Assembly: GCA_964636945.1 (NCBI GenBank)
Contig: CAZWVH010000001.1
Location: 1-64,000, forward strand
DNA: 64,000 nucleotides
From: CAZADA01 sp964636945
Lineage (GTDB): Bacteria; Pseudomonadota; Alphaproteobacteria; Caulobacterales; Maricaulaceae
Reading direction: 5' to 3'
Program-made: the position numbers and the translations under genes
Shown here: positions 9,553-19,060 of the stretch, piece after piece
Layout of the letters: every line of letters begins with the position of its first letter
Position numbering within the stretch: position 1 is the first letter of the stretch
Notes under the pieces: generated by a model
The model's input: the letters and a program-made list of their open reading frames with translations, nothing else
The model's database searches: none
Told to the model about the DNA's origin: nothing

Positions 9553-10422
9553 ATGGGAAAACTCATCGCCGTAATGAATCGCAAAGGTGGTGTGGGCAAA
9601 ACCACAACGACGATCGCACTGGCCGACACCTTTGTTTCGGAATTTAAGAAGAATGTGTTGGTGGTCGACCTTGACCCGCAAGCCAGCGCCTCGATCGCCC
9701 TATTGGGCGAGGCGGAGTTATTGGCGCGGGCCGACGCCGGGCGCGATCTTGCCGGCTATCTGAATGATGCCTTGGCCACGCGTACGGTCGACTTGGATGA
9801 TCTGATCTGTACAGATGTGAACATTATCAAAGGCCGAGGCAATGTATCCTACCATCTCATTCCGGCGAGCGAACTCTTGTGGGACGTTGAACACAAGGCG
9901 ATTGCGGATCTGCATTTGGGCCGACTCAAAGATTTTGTGAAAGACATCCTTCAAAAAGTTAAAGAGCAGTACGATTTTGTCTTGATCGACAGTCCGCCCG
10001 GAAAAGCGCAGTCAGCTGAACCTGCAGTGCAAATGGCTGATCTCATTCTATGCCCCACAGTACCTGATCAAGTTTCGGTCTGGGGATTAAACAGCTTCAG
10101 TCGCTACGTAAAAACCATGACCAATGGCCAAGATGTCAATGCCCGTTTTTTGGTCACCAAATATAATGAGAACAACAAAGAACACGCGCAGTTCTACAAT
10201 CAGCTCAGCGAAAAAGCCGTCCATGGCATTCCCCTCTTGCAGGACAAGGGAATGTCATTCGGTTCGGGCAATTTGCCCATGGTGGTGCGCCAGGATGTCA
10301 ACGTTCCCCGTCGATTGAGCCAATTGAAACCCAGCTCGTTTCAAGGTCTTTATGGCAAGGACAGCGCGCGAGATCTGATCCGCGTGGCGCGTGCTGTGCG
10401 CGGGGAACTTGGTGATGGCTGA
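9553..10422 (+). CDS. Orphan ParA/Soj-type ATPase
   Basis: 289 aa from ATG 9553. The frame opens at GTG 9535, but MGKLIAVMNRKGGVGKTTTT is the standard N-terminus. It has a deviant Walker A (RKGGVGKTT), A' VLVVDLDPQAS and Walker B FVLIDSPPG. It therefore belongs to the ParA/MinD group that forms ATP-dependent dimers, binds DNA or membrane, and positions cargo. There is no parB beside it, unlike the chromosomal parAB locus. Instead a small helical protein overlaps its end by 8 nt, suggesting a dedicated partner. Cargo and role are unknown. Confidence 0.82.
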   Translation: MGKLIAVMNRKGGVGKTTTTIALADTFVSEFKKNVLVVDLDPQASASIALLGEAELLARADAGRDLAGYLNDALATRTVDLDDLICTDVNIIKGRGNVSYHLIPASELLWDVEHKAIADLHLGRLKDFVKDILQKVKEQYDFVLIDSPPGKAQSAEPAVQMADLILCPTVPDQVSVWGLNSFSRYVKTMTNGQDVNARFLVTKYNENNKEHAQFYNQLSEKAVHGIPLLQDKGMSFGSGNLPMVVRQDVNVPRRLSQLKPSSFQGLYGKDSARDLIRVARAVRGELGDG

Positions 10423-10729
10423 GCAATTGGCGCTCATTAGCGCTCTGGAGACGGCAGCGAGGTTAGACCCCGCCACGGTCAAAAAAGCCCAACACCACGT
10501 TGAGCGCTTGATCGCCCTTTATGCCGCCGCTCTCACCCGTGAGCAGGCAGTGCAATTGCCAAATAGCGCGCGGTCCCAGTTGGCGCTCGCACTGACCTCG
10601 GCACTGACAATCGCCGACTTGAAGGCTGTACTGAAGGCCTGGGAGCCAGATCGTTCGACGGGCCGGGACGCCACGCAAACCGAACTGGCTGAGCGGGCGG
10701 TCGCCATTCTCAACGGTTCAGGCACTTAA
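10415..10729 (+). CDS. Small helical protein coupled to the ParA-type ATPase
   Basis: 104 aa from ATG 10415, which lies inside the last codons of the ATPase gene (8-nt overlap), so translational coupling is likely. The protein is Ala/Leu-rich and predicted all-helical: ALISALETAARLDPATVKKA, LIALYAAALTREQAVQLPN, LALALTSALTIADLKAVLKA. No signal peptide and no known family. Position and size fit an accessory or regulator of the ParA-type ATPase (inference from context). Its stop overlaps the convergent MFS gene's stop by 4 nt. Confidence 0.6.
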   Translation: MAEQLALISALETAARLDPATVKKAQHHVERLIALYAAALTREQAVQLPNSARSQLALALTSALTIADLKAVLKAWEPDRSTGRDATQTELAERAVAILNGSGT

Positions 10730-12189
10730 ATTGACCGGTCTAACCGCGAAGACGGTACAAGAGCATAGGCAATGATCGCCGCGCTCATCAGCGCCAACGC
10801 CGCCGCCAACCCATAGCCCGCCGCTGCGCTATAGTTTACGGCCAAGGCGGCCGCCGCCGCCACGCCCACCAATTGCGCCATGCGGGCCACGGCATTATTG
10901 ACGCCCGAAGCCAGACCTTCATCGTCATCGTCCAAGCTCGACATCACTTGGGCGGTAAGCGGCGCAACAAACATGGCGAACGCCAGGCCTAGCAACGTCA
11001 TAGGTAAGATCACGCCGCCCATTAAGCCGCTATCTTGTCCCAGAGCTAGCCAAGCAAAACTGCCAGCTGCGAGCATAGGACCTGCAATCAGCAGCGTGAG
11101 GGGACCATGACGGTCCGCCCATTGGCCAAAGGCTCGCGATAGCACGCCCAAGCTGAGTGTGAACGGCAAAAAGACCAGACCTGCCTGCGTCGCGGACAGA
11201 CCGCGGCGATCGATCAAATCAAACGGCGCCACGAAAAACATGATCGAAAGTCCAATATAGATCGTCATCGTAGCGGCGTTGAGCCCAGCAAAGGCGCGGT
11301 CTGCGAAAATGCGCGGAGGCGTCATGGGGTGGTCGGTGCGCCGTTCCCAAAGCCCAAATGCCAAGAGTGCAATGCCTCCAGCCAAGAGACTGAGCACCGG
11401 CGTCAAGGCTGTTGGCCCATTGGCGCCATCATCTCCAAGCGTGCGCAGTTCGCCATCACCGCCGCCAATTGTGCTGAGACCGTAGGCCAGCAGCCCCAAT
11501 GACGCCGCAATCATCAATGCTCCGGTGATGTCAAACTTGCGCGGTGTGCGAGGCAAAGGCGGCGCAAATCGAGCCAAAAGCAATACCGCGACAAGCGCTA
11601 GAGGCGGGTTGATCCAAAATACGGCCTGCCAGCCAAACGTCTCCGTCAACCATCCGCCCACCACAGGGCCGCCGGCGGTGGTGAGCGCGGACGCCGCCGC
11701 CCATGCGCCAATGGCGCCGTTGCGCAATCGCTTGGGGTAAACAGCACCAATGAGGGCCAGGCTGGCCGGTGTCATCAGCGCGGCGCCAACGCCCTGCACC
11801 ACCCTCGCTACAATGAGCACGCCGGTATTGGGAGCGACCGCGCAGGCAATTGACGCCATAGCAAAGACGATGGCGCCCAGCGTTAGGATTTTGGCCTTGC
11901 CGTACCTGTCCGCCATGGCCCCGCCAATCAGCGTCAAGGCGGCGAGCGCCAAGACGTATCCGCTAATGACCCATTGCAGCGCCGCCAATTGCGCGCCCAA
12001 ATCCGCCCTAAGTGCAGGCAGGGCGACGGTGAGCGCCGAACCATCGATAAAAGCCATTGATGAGGTCAAAATGCAGGCGGCAAGGACGCCGCGGCGTTGT
12101 TGACTGGTGAATGACTCCCCAAGCTCGTCTGGACATGGCTGCGTCTCGATCATCGCTCGATCGCACGGGGCGCGGTAAGGCTGGGCCAT
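10726..12189 (-). CDS. MFS multidrug exporter, DHA2 (EmrB/QacA) type, 14 TM
   Basis: 487 aa. Hydrophobicity gives about 14 transmembrane helices. Motif A GGAMADRYGKAKIL follows TM2, and motif C-like ALTTAGGPVVGGWLTE lies in TM5, which defines drug:proton antiporters. The start is supported by AAGGAG six bases before ATG 12189. It sits downstream of the lipoprotein hydrolase gene (45 nt gap) and may read through from that operon. No regulator is adjacent. The substrate cannot be inferred. Confidence 0.88.
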   Translation of the reverse strand: MAQPYRAPCDRAMIETQPCPDELGESFTSQQRRGVLAACILTSSMAFIDGSALTVALPALRADLGAQLAALQWVISGYVLALAALTLIGGAMADRYGKAKILTLGAIVFAMASIACAVAPNTGVLIVARVVQGVGAALMTPASLALIGAVYPKRLRNGAIGAWAAASALTTAGGPVVGGWLTETFGWQAVFWINPPLALVAVLLLARFAPPLPRTPRKFDITGALMIAASLGLLAYGLSTIGGGDGELRTLGDDGANGPTALTPVLSLLAGGIALLAFGLWERRTDHPMTPPRIFADRAFAGLNAATMTIYIGLSIMFFVAPFDLIDRRGLSATQAGLVFLPFTLSLGVLSRAFGQWADRHGPLTLLIAGPMLAAGSFAWLALGQDSGLMGGVILPMTLLGLAFAMFVAPLTAQVMSSLDDDDEGLASGVNNAVARMAQLVGVAAAAALAVNYSAAAGYGLAAALALMSAAIIAYALVPSSRLDRSI

Positions 12190-12234
12190 CTTCGGCTCCT
12201 TGCGCCGAGGTCAAACTCACCAATCCAGCATGGC

Positions 12235-13194
12235 CTAGTTGGTGACAATGTCCAACGTGAACGTCGCATCATCCATGGGCGCCCGGTTCACTATCGGACT
12301 TTTCATCCCAGCCTTTGTGAAAAACGCGGCCAGCAAGTCAGCCACCTCCGGATGATACGCGATGTCGTAGTGGCCGATCTTCTCAAGGACGATCAATTCG
12401 GCAGTCTTGCCCATCGCAACCAGCTCGTCGTGCAATGTCTTGCTGATTTGAGGACGAATCACGTCGTCGCGCGCGCCTGCAAGCACTAAAATGGGAGCCT
12501 CCACCTCACGCAGGGCCTCCGCGTTATTAATGCCTTGGAGTTCCGAAGCGACGCGAACAAATGGACGCGCAATGAACGGAATTCGCGATCGAACCGTTTG
12601 AATTGCACCGTTTCCGGTGGCTTCTAGGACAATCGCATCAACGTCCGTCGCCCTTCCCGCCAAATCAGCGCACACAAAGCCGCCAATGGAATGCCCCCAC
12701 AGGATGACCGGTTGGTTGCGGTAACGTTTTAAATCGTGAATATGCTCGGCCATGGCCGAGGTCGCAATCTCGAGCCGGTCATACGACAGCACGCCGCCGG
12801 TTTCGCCAAAACCAGGGTAATCCCAGGCCACCATGTCGCCGAACGGCGCCAATAGCCAATGCACGTAAGCGGCATGGTTGGGCGTGTCGAATGCCGCGCC
12901 GCCGCAATAGACGATGAGCGGCGCATTAAGGTCCTCATGTCGGACGGCGCTATAGGCCAGCGGCCCAATGGGCGTATCCAAACTCCCACGCGTCAGTGTG
13001 ACCCCCCAGCGGTCCCACAATCCATCCGTGGGCGCATTTCGATCAAAGATCGTTTCGCCATCAATCACCACCGTCACGTGAGCGTGATTAGCCAGCTGCG
13101 GCTGAAAGACATCCTCAACCGAAACAGTGTGCAGACATGCGGTGGCGCTCAACATTCCGCCAAGTCCGGCTATCGATTTGATCAATTGGCTCAT
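12235..13194 (-). CDS. Alpha/beta hydrolase, probable lipoprotein
   Basis: 319 aa. I start it at ATG 13194, which overlaps the truA stop (ATGA). The frame runs on upstream inside truA but that is a shadow. The N-terminus [20 protein letters not shown] ends in a lipobox-like ATAC (Cys20). The fold is an alpha/beta hydrolase: oxyanion region IVYCGGAA, nucleophile elbow WGHSIGGF, Asp in LAGARDDVI and His in [10 protein letters not shown]. This resembles the envelope serine hydrolases of the FrsA/BAAT type. Substrate unknown. Confidence 0.8.
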   Translation of the reverse strand: MSQLIKSIAGLGGMLSATACLHTVSVEDVFQPQLANHAHVTVVIDGETIFDRNAPTDGLWDRWGVTLTRGSLDTPIGPLAYSAVRHEDLNAPLIVYCGGAAFDTPNHAAYVHWLLAPFGDMVAWDYPGFGETGGVLSYDRLEIATSAMAEHIHDLKRYRNQPVILWGHSIGGFVCADLAGRATDVDAIVLEATGNGAIQTVRSRIPFIARPFVRVASELQGINNAEALREVEAPILVLAGARDDVIRPQISKTLHDELVAMGKTAELIVLEKIGHYDIAYHPEVADLLAAFFTKAGMKSPIVNRAPMDDATFTLDIVTN

Positions 13195-13949
13195 ATGTCC
13201 TCGTCTGGCGTCCCATACGCCACACTGACCAGATAGAGCCCGTCCGGCGGAGCGACAGGTCCGCAAGCGCTGCGATCGCGCGCGGCTAACGCAGAGCCAA
13301 TGTGTCCTGGCCCCCACTTGCCTCGACCCACCTCCACCAAACTGCCGACGAATGAGCGCACTTGGCGATGCAAAAACGAGCGCGCGGCGCATGTCACCTG
13401 CACTTCTTCACCCACGCGCGACACTGCAATGGCGTCGAGTGTTTTCACCGGGCTGTCCGCCTGGCACTGGGCGTCCCGGAACGTGGTGAAATCGTGCTGG
13501 CCCACCAGGGCCTGAGCGCCGGAATGCATTATTTCAGCGTTAAGGGAGTATGGCGTGCGCCAAGCGCGACCGCGCTCCAGCGCCAGTGGCGGGCGGCGGT
13601 CAATAATGCGATAAAGATACCGTCTCATTGAGGCGTCGAACCGCGCATGAAAACCATCATCGACCTGTTCGGCGGTCAATACTGCGATCGGATGGTCGCC
13701 CAGGTGCGCATTGAGCGCATCGCGCACCGTGCCTTCGCCATAAGTCTTGGGCAGATCCAAATGCGCCACTTGGCCCAGCGCATGGACGCCTGCATCCGTG
13801 CGTCCCGCCCCCTGGACATGGCAAAATACGCCGCACAAAGCCACCACCGCATTCTCGAGCGCGCCCTGCACGCTCGGCCCGTTGTCCTGGCGCTGCCAGC
13901 CCACAAATGGGCCGCCGTCATATTCTATGGTGAGTTTGTAGCGGGGCAT
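13191..13949 (-). CDS. truA: tRNA pseudouridine(38-40) synthase
   Basis: 252 aa, normal length. TruA isomerises uridines 38-40 in the anticodon arm of many tRNAs. The catalytic Asp52 lies in [14 protein letters not shown], and YLYRIIDRR and [11 protein letters not shown] are the other family blocks. It begins 9 nt after the GNAT gene stops and overlaps the hydrolase start by 4 nt, so it belongs to the run from the CADD-like gene through fmt. Confidence 0.96.
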   Translation of the reverse strand: MPRYKLTIEYDGGPFVGWQRQDNGPSVQGALENAVVALCGVFCHVQGAGRTDAGVHALGQVAHLDLPKTYGEGTVRDALNAHLGDHPIAVLTAEQVDDGFHARFDASMRRYLYRIIDRRPPLALERGRAWRTPYSLNAEIMHSGAQALVGQHDFTTFRDAQCQADSPVKTLDAIAVSRVGEEVQVTCAARSFLHRQVRSFVGSLVEVGRGKWGPGHIGSALAARDRSACGPVAPPDGLYLVSVAYGTPDEDI

Positions 13950-13958
13950 TGACCGGAT

Positions 13959-14459
13959 TTAGTCGCCGAAGGCTTTGGGGTAAATCAATCGACCCGAAGC
14001 AGGCCCATCATCACGCAGCTTCAAAGCCATGAATGCGGGTCCACCCCAGGGCGCGCGAAAGCGCTCTGCAGCGATCGCAGAAAATCCAAACCGCGGATAG
14101 TAGTCGGGGTGGCCAAGCACGAATATCCACGACAATGGCGCGGCGCGCGCCCAATCAATCCCCGCTTGGACGAGGCGTGAGCCTACGCCCTGTCCTTGGA
14201 GTTCGGGAATGACGGACATGGGTCCCAGCACCGCAACGCCTTGGTCGCCGTCCTCGCTTCCCACCATAATGAAAAATCGCGCCAAATGCCCGACTATGGC
14301 GCTGTCGCGCTCGGCCACGAAGGACGCCAGCAGCGCGCCTTCCCGCCTCAGTTGAACAAAAATCCGCGCTTCGTCATCACAACCAAACGCGGCGCGATTC
14401 ACGTCAATGACACCCTGATCGTCGTCCAGCGTGGCTGGGCGGACAGTGATCGCACTCAC
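13959..14459 (-). CDS. GNAT-family N-acetyltransferase, YhbS-like
   Basis: 166 aa. [20 protein letters not shown] at the N-terminus, [19 protein letters not shown] (motif A, QGQGVG) and [17 protein letters not shown] give the typical YhbS-type single-domain acetyltransferase. Its start overlaps the fmt stop by 4 nt and truA follows after 9 nt. YhbS-like proteins are often found among translation genes, but their substrates are poorly defined. Confidence 0.87.
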   Translation of the reverse strand: MSAITVRPATLDDDQGVIDVNRAAFGCDDEARIFVQLRREGALLASFVAERDSAIVGHLARFFIMVGSEDGDQGVAVLGPMSVIPELQGQGVGSRLVQAGIDWARAAPLSWIFVLGHPDYYPRFGFSAIAAERFRAPWGGPAFMALKLRDDGPASGRLIYPKAFGD

Positions 14460-15406
14460 TCCAGCCGCCCCCCGGCAAGGTGTGGCGCGCCGCGCAGAAA
14501 CTCCTCGCCCGATTGGACTTTGCGTCCCTCACGCTGGACGCGCAGCAGCTCCACGGCGCCGTCGGCGCACACAACAACCAGCCCAGTTTCATTGAGAACC
14601 ATCCCCGGGCGTGCATCGCCATCAGTCATCGGCCGATCAGCCACACGCGACAACAACGCCTTGACCCGGACCGGGCCCTTATCGCCGGGCATTTGAAACC
14701 AAGCGCCGGGAAAGGGCGACAAACCACGAATCTGGCGGTCGATCTCAAGCGCTGGCCTGGCCCAGTCGATGCGCGCTTCGCCCTTTTCAATCTTGTGGGC
14801 GTACGTCACGCCATGCTCGGCTTGTGGAGTCTCGACCGCCACGCCCCGCTCGATGGCCGCCAGAGCCCGCGGCAAAAGTTGCGCGCCCACATGGGCCAGC
14901 CGGTCGTGCAAACTCCCCGAAGTATCGTCCTCATGGATGGGAACGGTTTCGCTCAGCAGCACAGGTCCAGTATCCAGTCCGGCTTCCATGCGCATGATCT
15001 GCACACCGGTCGCCGTGTCTCCCGCCATGATCGAACGTTGAATCGGCGCCGCACCGCGCCAGCGCGGCAACAGGGAAGCGTGAACGTTAAAACACCCTAG
15101 CTTTGGCGCATCGAGGATGGGTTGGCGCAAAATTTGACCGTAGGCCACGACAATCGCCGCATCTAAATCGAGCGCGGCGAACGCATCCACCTCTTCTTGC
15201 GGTTTGAGCGATTCAGGCGAGCGCACGGACAATCCCATAATCTCGGCCAGCTCGTGAACAGGGCTCTTGCGCAAAGACCTCCCCCGGCCCGCCGGCCGCG
15301 GAGGCTGGGTGTATACAGCCGCCACGTCGTGGCCGGCGGCGATGATCTCCGACAAGCAGCCGGCGGCGAACTCCGGCGTGCCCATGAAGGCGAGGCGTAG
15401 GGTCAT
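14456..15406 (-). CDS. fmt: Methionyl-tRNA formyltransferase
   Basis: 316 aa. Fmt uses 10-formyl-tetrahydrofolate to formylate initiator Met-tRNA. The N-terminal formyltransferase domain begins [16 protein letters not shown] and carries the catalytic Asn-His-Asp set in [19 protein letters not shown] and AGLDTGPVL. The C-terminal OB-like domain binds the tRNA. In most relatives def is adjacent to fmt. Here def lies 1.4 kb upstream on the same strand with a CADD-like and a MOSC gene between them. Confidence 0.96.
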   Translation of the reverse strand: MTLRLAFMGTPEFAAGCLSEIIAAGHDVAAVYTQPPRPAGRGRSLRKSPVHELAEIMGLSVRSPESLKPQEEVDAFAALDLDAAIVVAYGQILRQPILDAPKLGCFNVHASLLPRWRGAAPIQRSIMAGDTATGVQIMRMEAGLDTGPVLLSETVPIHEDDTSGSLHDRLAHVGAQLLPRALAAIERGVAVETPQAEHGVTYAHKIEKGEARIDWARPALEIDRQIRGLSPFPGAWFQMPGDKGPVRVKALLSRVADRPMTDGDARPGMVLNETGLVVVCADGAVELLRVQREGRKVQSGEEFLRGAPHLAGGRLE

Positions 15407-15451
15407 GGCTGTTGGTTTGGGCGCGGTCGCGCGCTTGGGTCAAGCGTGAAA

Positions 15452-15949
15452 CTAGCCGGGCAAACGCGGTCTCTGTCGCGCCGGCGGGCGCACCACCACG
15501 CGCACCGCATCTTGGAGCACAATTTCACCACCTTCACGCACTGCACAGGTCACACCGCCGCGCCAATCGGGATGCAACGCTTTGAGGAGGCCGGGATAGG
15601 CCTCGTCCATGCGCTTGCATGGGTTGGTCTGGCCCGTGATTTCAAGCACAACCGGGCCGATTTGCAGCACACCGCCCGGCGCACGGGGCAGGTCTACCCC
15701 GTCGACGAGCAGGTTGGCGCGACGCGCGGTCCAGGACAAGTCAGCGGCATCATCGGGGAGATCACTGAGCGCGGCGCGCCATAACTGCGCCGATAACACG
15801 GTTATGCGCCTTTTGGGGTATTTGGACCCACGATGATCGCCGGCCAACCCACCATCGACAGTGACTACACCGCGCACCAATGTTTCCATCGGGGCGCGGC
15901 GTTCCGCCTTTCGAGCAATACCGATTAGACGGCCAACATCGGTGGGCAT
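15452..15949 (-). CDS. MOSC-domain protein
   Basis: 165 aa. GLAGDHRGSKYPKRRITVLS and the conserved Cys in EITGQTNPCKRMDEAYPGL are diagnostic of the MOSC (molybdenum cofactor sulfurase C-terminal) domain, as in YiiM and MoaD-linked sulfur carriers. These proteins bind Moco or handle sulfur through the Cys. It starts 9 nt after the CADD-like gene stops and 45 nt before fmt begins, so it is in the same transcription unit. Its partner here is unknown. Confidence 0.85.
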   Translation of the reverse strand: MPTDVGRLIGIARKAERRAPMETLVRGVVTVDGGLAGDHRGSKYPKRRITVLSAQLWRAALSDLPDDAADLSWTARRANLLVDGVDLPRAPGGVLQIGPVVLEITGQTNPCKRMDEAYPGLLKALHPDWRGGVTCAVREGGEIVLQDAVRVVVRPPARQRPRLPG

Positions 15950-15958
15950 GCGCCCCGG

Positions 15959-16651
15959 CTACGCCGCCTTGGCAAGCCGTGTGCGCTCCACGCCATCTAA
16001 AAAGCCCCAAAGTGCACCGGCCAAAGCGCCAGCGGCCTCAATGGCTTCATCAGCCTGATCTGCCGGCAATTTGTCGAGCAATTCGCGGCAAACTTGCGCA
16101 TGTTCCTCGTCGGCAGCCTCGTGCACGGTGAAGAAACGCAGCGTATCGGCGTCATCCACGCCGTAATTGGCCTTTAACCCATCAATTTTGGTGCGCGCCA
16201 CGTCCGGTATTTGGCTTTCATAGGCGTAAAGCGCGGCCAATCCGGCCGCATAGCTTTTGCGGCTCAAGGAACGAAACGCATCAATCAGGCCTTGGGTTTC
16301 GGGGTTCAACTGCGCCCCTTCAACGCCATCGCGGCTTGCTCCCATACCCTCAGCGAATTGCATCCACAGCTGAGGGTGGTCCGTCTTGCTAGCTTCGACG
16401 CCCTCTTCTTCGGCCAAGTTTTCCGCCAACATGCGCCGGCCAGTGCGATCATCGCACAGCGCATGGGTCATGCTGACCGCGCGCGGGAAAAACTCCACAT
16501 GGTGAAAATACTGCGCTGCGTAATCGCGCAAGGTGTCGCGTGTCAGCTCACCGGCCACCCAAGCCTTGTAAAATGGATGGTCGAGCATTTTGCGGGTGGC
16601 AATAACGGCGTCGACCCGAGCGGACACGGGGGTTGGGGCGGCTGGCGTCAT
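15959..16651 (-). CDS. CADD-like haem-oxygenase-fold metalloenzyme (possible pABA synthase)
   Basis: 230 aa, all-helical TenA/PqqC/haem-oxygenase fold. The blocks match the CADD family: HPFYKAW, YAAQYFHHVEFFP, AEEEG...DHPQLW, YESQIPDVARTK and FFTVHEAADEEH. In Chlamydia CADD the dimetal site uses Glu and His residues in these blocks, a Tyr of the protein itself is cleaved to make para-aminobenzoate, and a Lys ten residues after the YE glutamate takes part. Here Tyr28, Glu145, Lys155, His177, Asp181 and His184 fall in the equivalent places by my own alignment from memory. AAGGAG lies just before the ATG. The gene heads a run leading to fmt, a folate-using enzyme. Family is fairly sure, function inferred. 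Confidence 0.82.
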   Translation of the reverse strand: MTPAAPTPVSARVDAVIATRKMLDHPFYKAWVAGELTRDTLRDYAAQYFHHVEFFPRAVSMTHALCDDRTGRRMLAENLAEEEGVEASKTDHPQLWMQFAEGMGASRDGVEGAQLNPETQGLIDAFRSLSRKSYAAGLAALYAYESQIPDVARTKIDGLKANYGVDDADTLRFFTVHEAADEEHAQVCRELLDKLPADQADEAIEAAGALAGALWGFLDGVERTRLAKAA

Positions 16652-16769
16652 GGCGATCTCCTTGGCTCAGCAATCAAGAACCCTGAGTTTACGATCGGGA
16701 TCGCCACAATGTCACTGGGAATTCGAGACCCGCCCGACTGAAAATTGTGCGATGCGCCAAATTTCAACG

Positions 16770-17297
16770 TTATTCCGCGGCCGCTGGCGCTGCGGAAGCC
16801 TTCGCCTTTTGCACGCGCTTGATCGCGCGCTCACGCTTCAAACGGGACAAATGGTCGAGGAACACCACCCCGTTGAGGTGGTCAATCTCGTGCTGAATGC
16901 ACACCGCATAGAGACCCTCAGCCCACTCTTCCACCAACTCTCCGTCATAATTCAGGTAACGCAGGCGCGCACGCGCTGGGCGTTCGACCATGTCATAAAT
17001 ATCCGGCACCGACAGACACCCCTCTTCATAGGGCTTGGTGTCCTCAACGGTTTCCAATACTTCGGGATTGACGAAATAGCGTGGATTGCGCCCGGCGTCG
17101 CTGTCTCCCAAATCCATGACGATCACGCGCTTGGGCACGCCGATCTGGATTGCGGCAAGACCAATCCCCGGCGCGGCGTACATGGTGTCGAGCATATCGT
17201 CCATGAGCGCGCGGATTTCGTCGTCCACACGGTCAACCGGCTCGGAAATGAGCTTGAGCCTTGGATCCGGCACGGTGAGAATTTCGCGTACAGCCAT
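16770..17297 (-). CDS. def: Peptide deformylase
   Basis: 175 aa from ATG 17297. The frame opens 35 codons earlier, but [14 protein letters not shown] is the family start. Def removes the formyl group from nascent polypeptides using Fe(II). All three motifs are intact: [18 protein letters not shown] and QHEIDHLNG (metal Cys, His, His and catalytic Glu). A C-terminal Ala/Lys tail follows. It lies between rmuC and the CADD-like gene, the latter 118 nt downstream. Confidence 0.96.
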   Translation of the reverse strand: MAVREILTVPDPRLKLISEPVDRVDDEIRALMDDMLDTMYAAPGIGLAAIQIGVPKRVIVMDLGDSDAGRNPRYFVNPEVLETVEDTKPYEEGCLSVPDIYDMVERPARARLRYLNYDGELVEEWAEGLYAVCIQHEIDHLNGVVFLDHLSRLKRERAIKRVQKAKASAAPAAAE

Positions 17298-17591
17298 AAC
17301 TGTCAAATAAGTTCTCGGCGCGCTCGCAGCAAGCTCTAAGCGCTTGCTTGCACAATTGATCGCAACTGTTTGGCCCGAAACAGCCAGCGCGAACACAATC
17401 ATTCAGCGGCAACAGATCGAGAGCTCGCGCCCGCCTTATACTCCCGACCGTATCCAACGTCGATCTCGTGGAGCGTCAAATCAGCCCTTGCGTCGCCTGA
17501 GACCGGCGCCAAAGCACCCCTACCGGACATTCGCCAAACAACTCAGCTTCCCCTCATATCGTTCCCATCAAATCCAAACCGCGCCAAGCCG
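17298..17591. other. Intergenic region between rmuC and def
   Basis: 294 bp without a convincing gene. It holds the def leader. The only structure I see is a short inverted repeat GCAAGC / GCTTGC near 17330-17350. Open frames on the plus strand here show no family resemblance. Confidence 0.4.
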
Positions 17592-18983
17592 TTAACCGCG
17601 CCCATCGCTGAGCACCAAATCGCGTCCTGCCACAGGCAATCTCGCGCCGCTGTCCACTTGGTTCAGTTCAGGCGCATCCTTTGCCGTGTCGAACGCCTTG
17701 AGTTCCAGAAACTTGCGTGCGCCTGGCATCACCTTCGCCTCCAGGGAGCCCACCGCCGCATTGTAGCTTTTGACACTTGAATCCAAGGCCCGGCCCACCT
17801 TGGTCATGTGATCGCCAAAGCCCGCCAAGCGTTCATAAAGGTCTTTGCCCAGCTGCGCGATTTCAGTCGCGCGCTTGGCCGCCTCTTCTTGACGCCAACC
17901 AAAGGCCGCGGCTTTGGCAAGCGCCACCATGGTCGCGGGCGTGACCACGATCACGCGTTTCTCAACCGCATCTTGAAACAGATTGGGGTCGCGCTCGGCC
18001 GCAGCAGCGAAAAAGTTCTCACCGGGGATGAACATGGCCACGAAATCCGGGCTTTCTGGGAAACGGTCCCAATAGTTCTTCGACGCCAGACGCTTGGCAT
18101 GATCACGCACATGGCGCGCATGTTGAACCAGCAGTGATTCGCGCTCTTGCTCAGTTTCAGCCTCAACCGCCTCCAGATAGGCCTGCATGGGCGCTTTGGC
18201 GTCTATCACCAAAACGCCGCCGCCAGGCAGTCTCAACGTCACGTCCGGGCGGTATTGTCGATCATCACTGTCGCGCACGGAACGTTCGGTGTGGAAATCG
18301 CAGTGGGCAGACATGCCAGCCAGTTCCAGAATGTTGCGCAACTGCTCTTCGCCCCAGCGCCCGCGCGTTTTCGGTTGCGCGCGCAAAGCCGTCGCCAGCT
18401 TGCCGGTTTCCGCCCGTGTGGCCTCTAATGCGTGAGCGATGTGGCGAATTTGTTCGCCAAGCGATGACTGATCGCGCAAACGCGAGCGTTCAAGCTCCTC
18501 CACTTTGCCGCCAAATTTGGCAAAGGTTTCCTCCACCGGCTTCAGCAACGCACGCAGCTTTTCCTCGTTGGCTTTGAGGTCGCCTTGGGTGGCGGCCTGC
18601 GCTTTGGAAAGCGACTCACCGGCCAATTTCAAAAAGGCTTCATTGCTCTTGGTGAGCGCCTCATTGGCCAATTGGCCGAACTTGGCTTCGACCTCACTAC
18701 GCAGCGTGGTCAAGGTTTCGCGTTCACGAGCAAAGGTCGCCTCTCGTTCACGCAGACGGGCATTTTCTCCTTCCAATTCGCTGGCCCGCCGACGCGCGTC
18801 TCCCAGTTCCGAAGCCAATTCATCCGCCCGCGCGGCGCGCGCGCGCATGTCGGTGGTCTCGGCCTCAATCGCAGTCCGCGCCCGTTCCGCTTCGCGTCGC
18901 CGGCCGGTTTCCTCCCACAGCCGCCAACCCACAAATCCCAGCGCCACCAGGCTCATTAGCATTAAAGTCATGCCAAGGGTCAT
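17592..18983 (-). CDS. rmuC: DNA recombination protein RmuC
   Basis: 463 aa. An N-terminal membrane anchor (MTLGMTLMLMSLVALGFVGW) and a long charged coiled coil (about residues 25-190) lead to the RmuC nuclease-like core: RGRWGEEQLRNILELAGM, DRQYRPDVTLRLPGGG and VLVIDAKAPMQAYLEA, the PD-(D/E)xK-type elements. RmuC limits recombination at DNA inverted repeats. Length and layout are as usual. It precedes def, an arrangement common in Alphaproteobacteria. Confidence 0.94.
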   Translation of the reverse strand: MTLGMTLMLMSLVALGFVGWRLWEETGRRREAERARTAIEAETTDMRARAARADELASELGDARRRASELEGENARLREREATFARERETLTTLRSEVEAKFGQLANEALTKSNEAFLKLAGESLSKAQAATQGDLKANEEKLRALLKPVEETFAKFGGKVEELERSRLRDQSSLGEQIRHIAHALEATRAETGKLATALRAQPKTRGRWGEEQLRNILELAGMSAHCDFHTERSVRDSDDRQYRPDVTLRLPGGGVLVIDAKAPMQAYLEAVEAETEQERESLLVQHARHVRDHAKRLASKNYWDRFPESPDFVAMFIPGENFFAAAAERDPNLFQDAVEKRVIVVTPATMVALAKAAAFGWRQEEAAKRATEIAQLGKDLYERLAGFGDHMTKVGRALDSSVKSYNAAVGSLEAKVMPGARKFLELKAFDTAKDAPELNQVDSGARLPVAGRDLVLSDGRG

Positions 18984-19060
18984 TGCGTCGCTCCCAACGT
19001 CTCAGTTGCAATCGTATCTGCGGAACAAAATAAATACAAGATGTGATTTTTTCGTGAACA

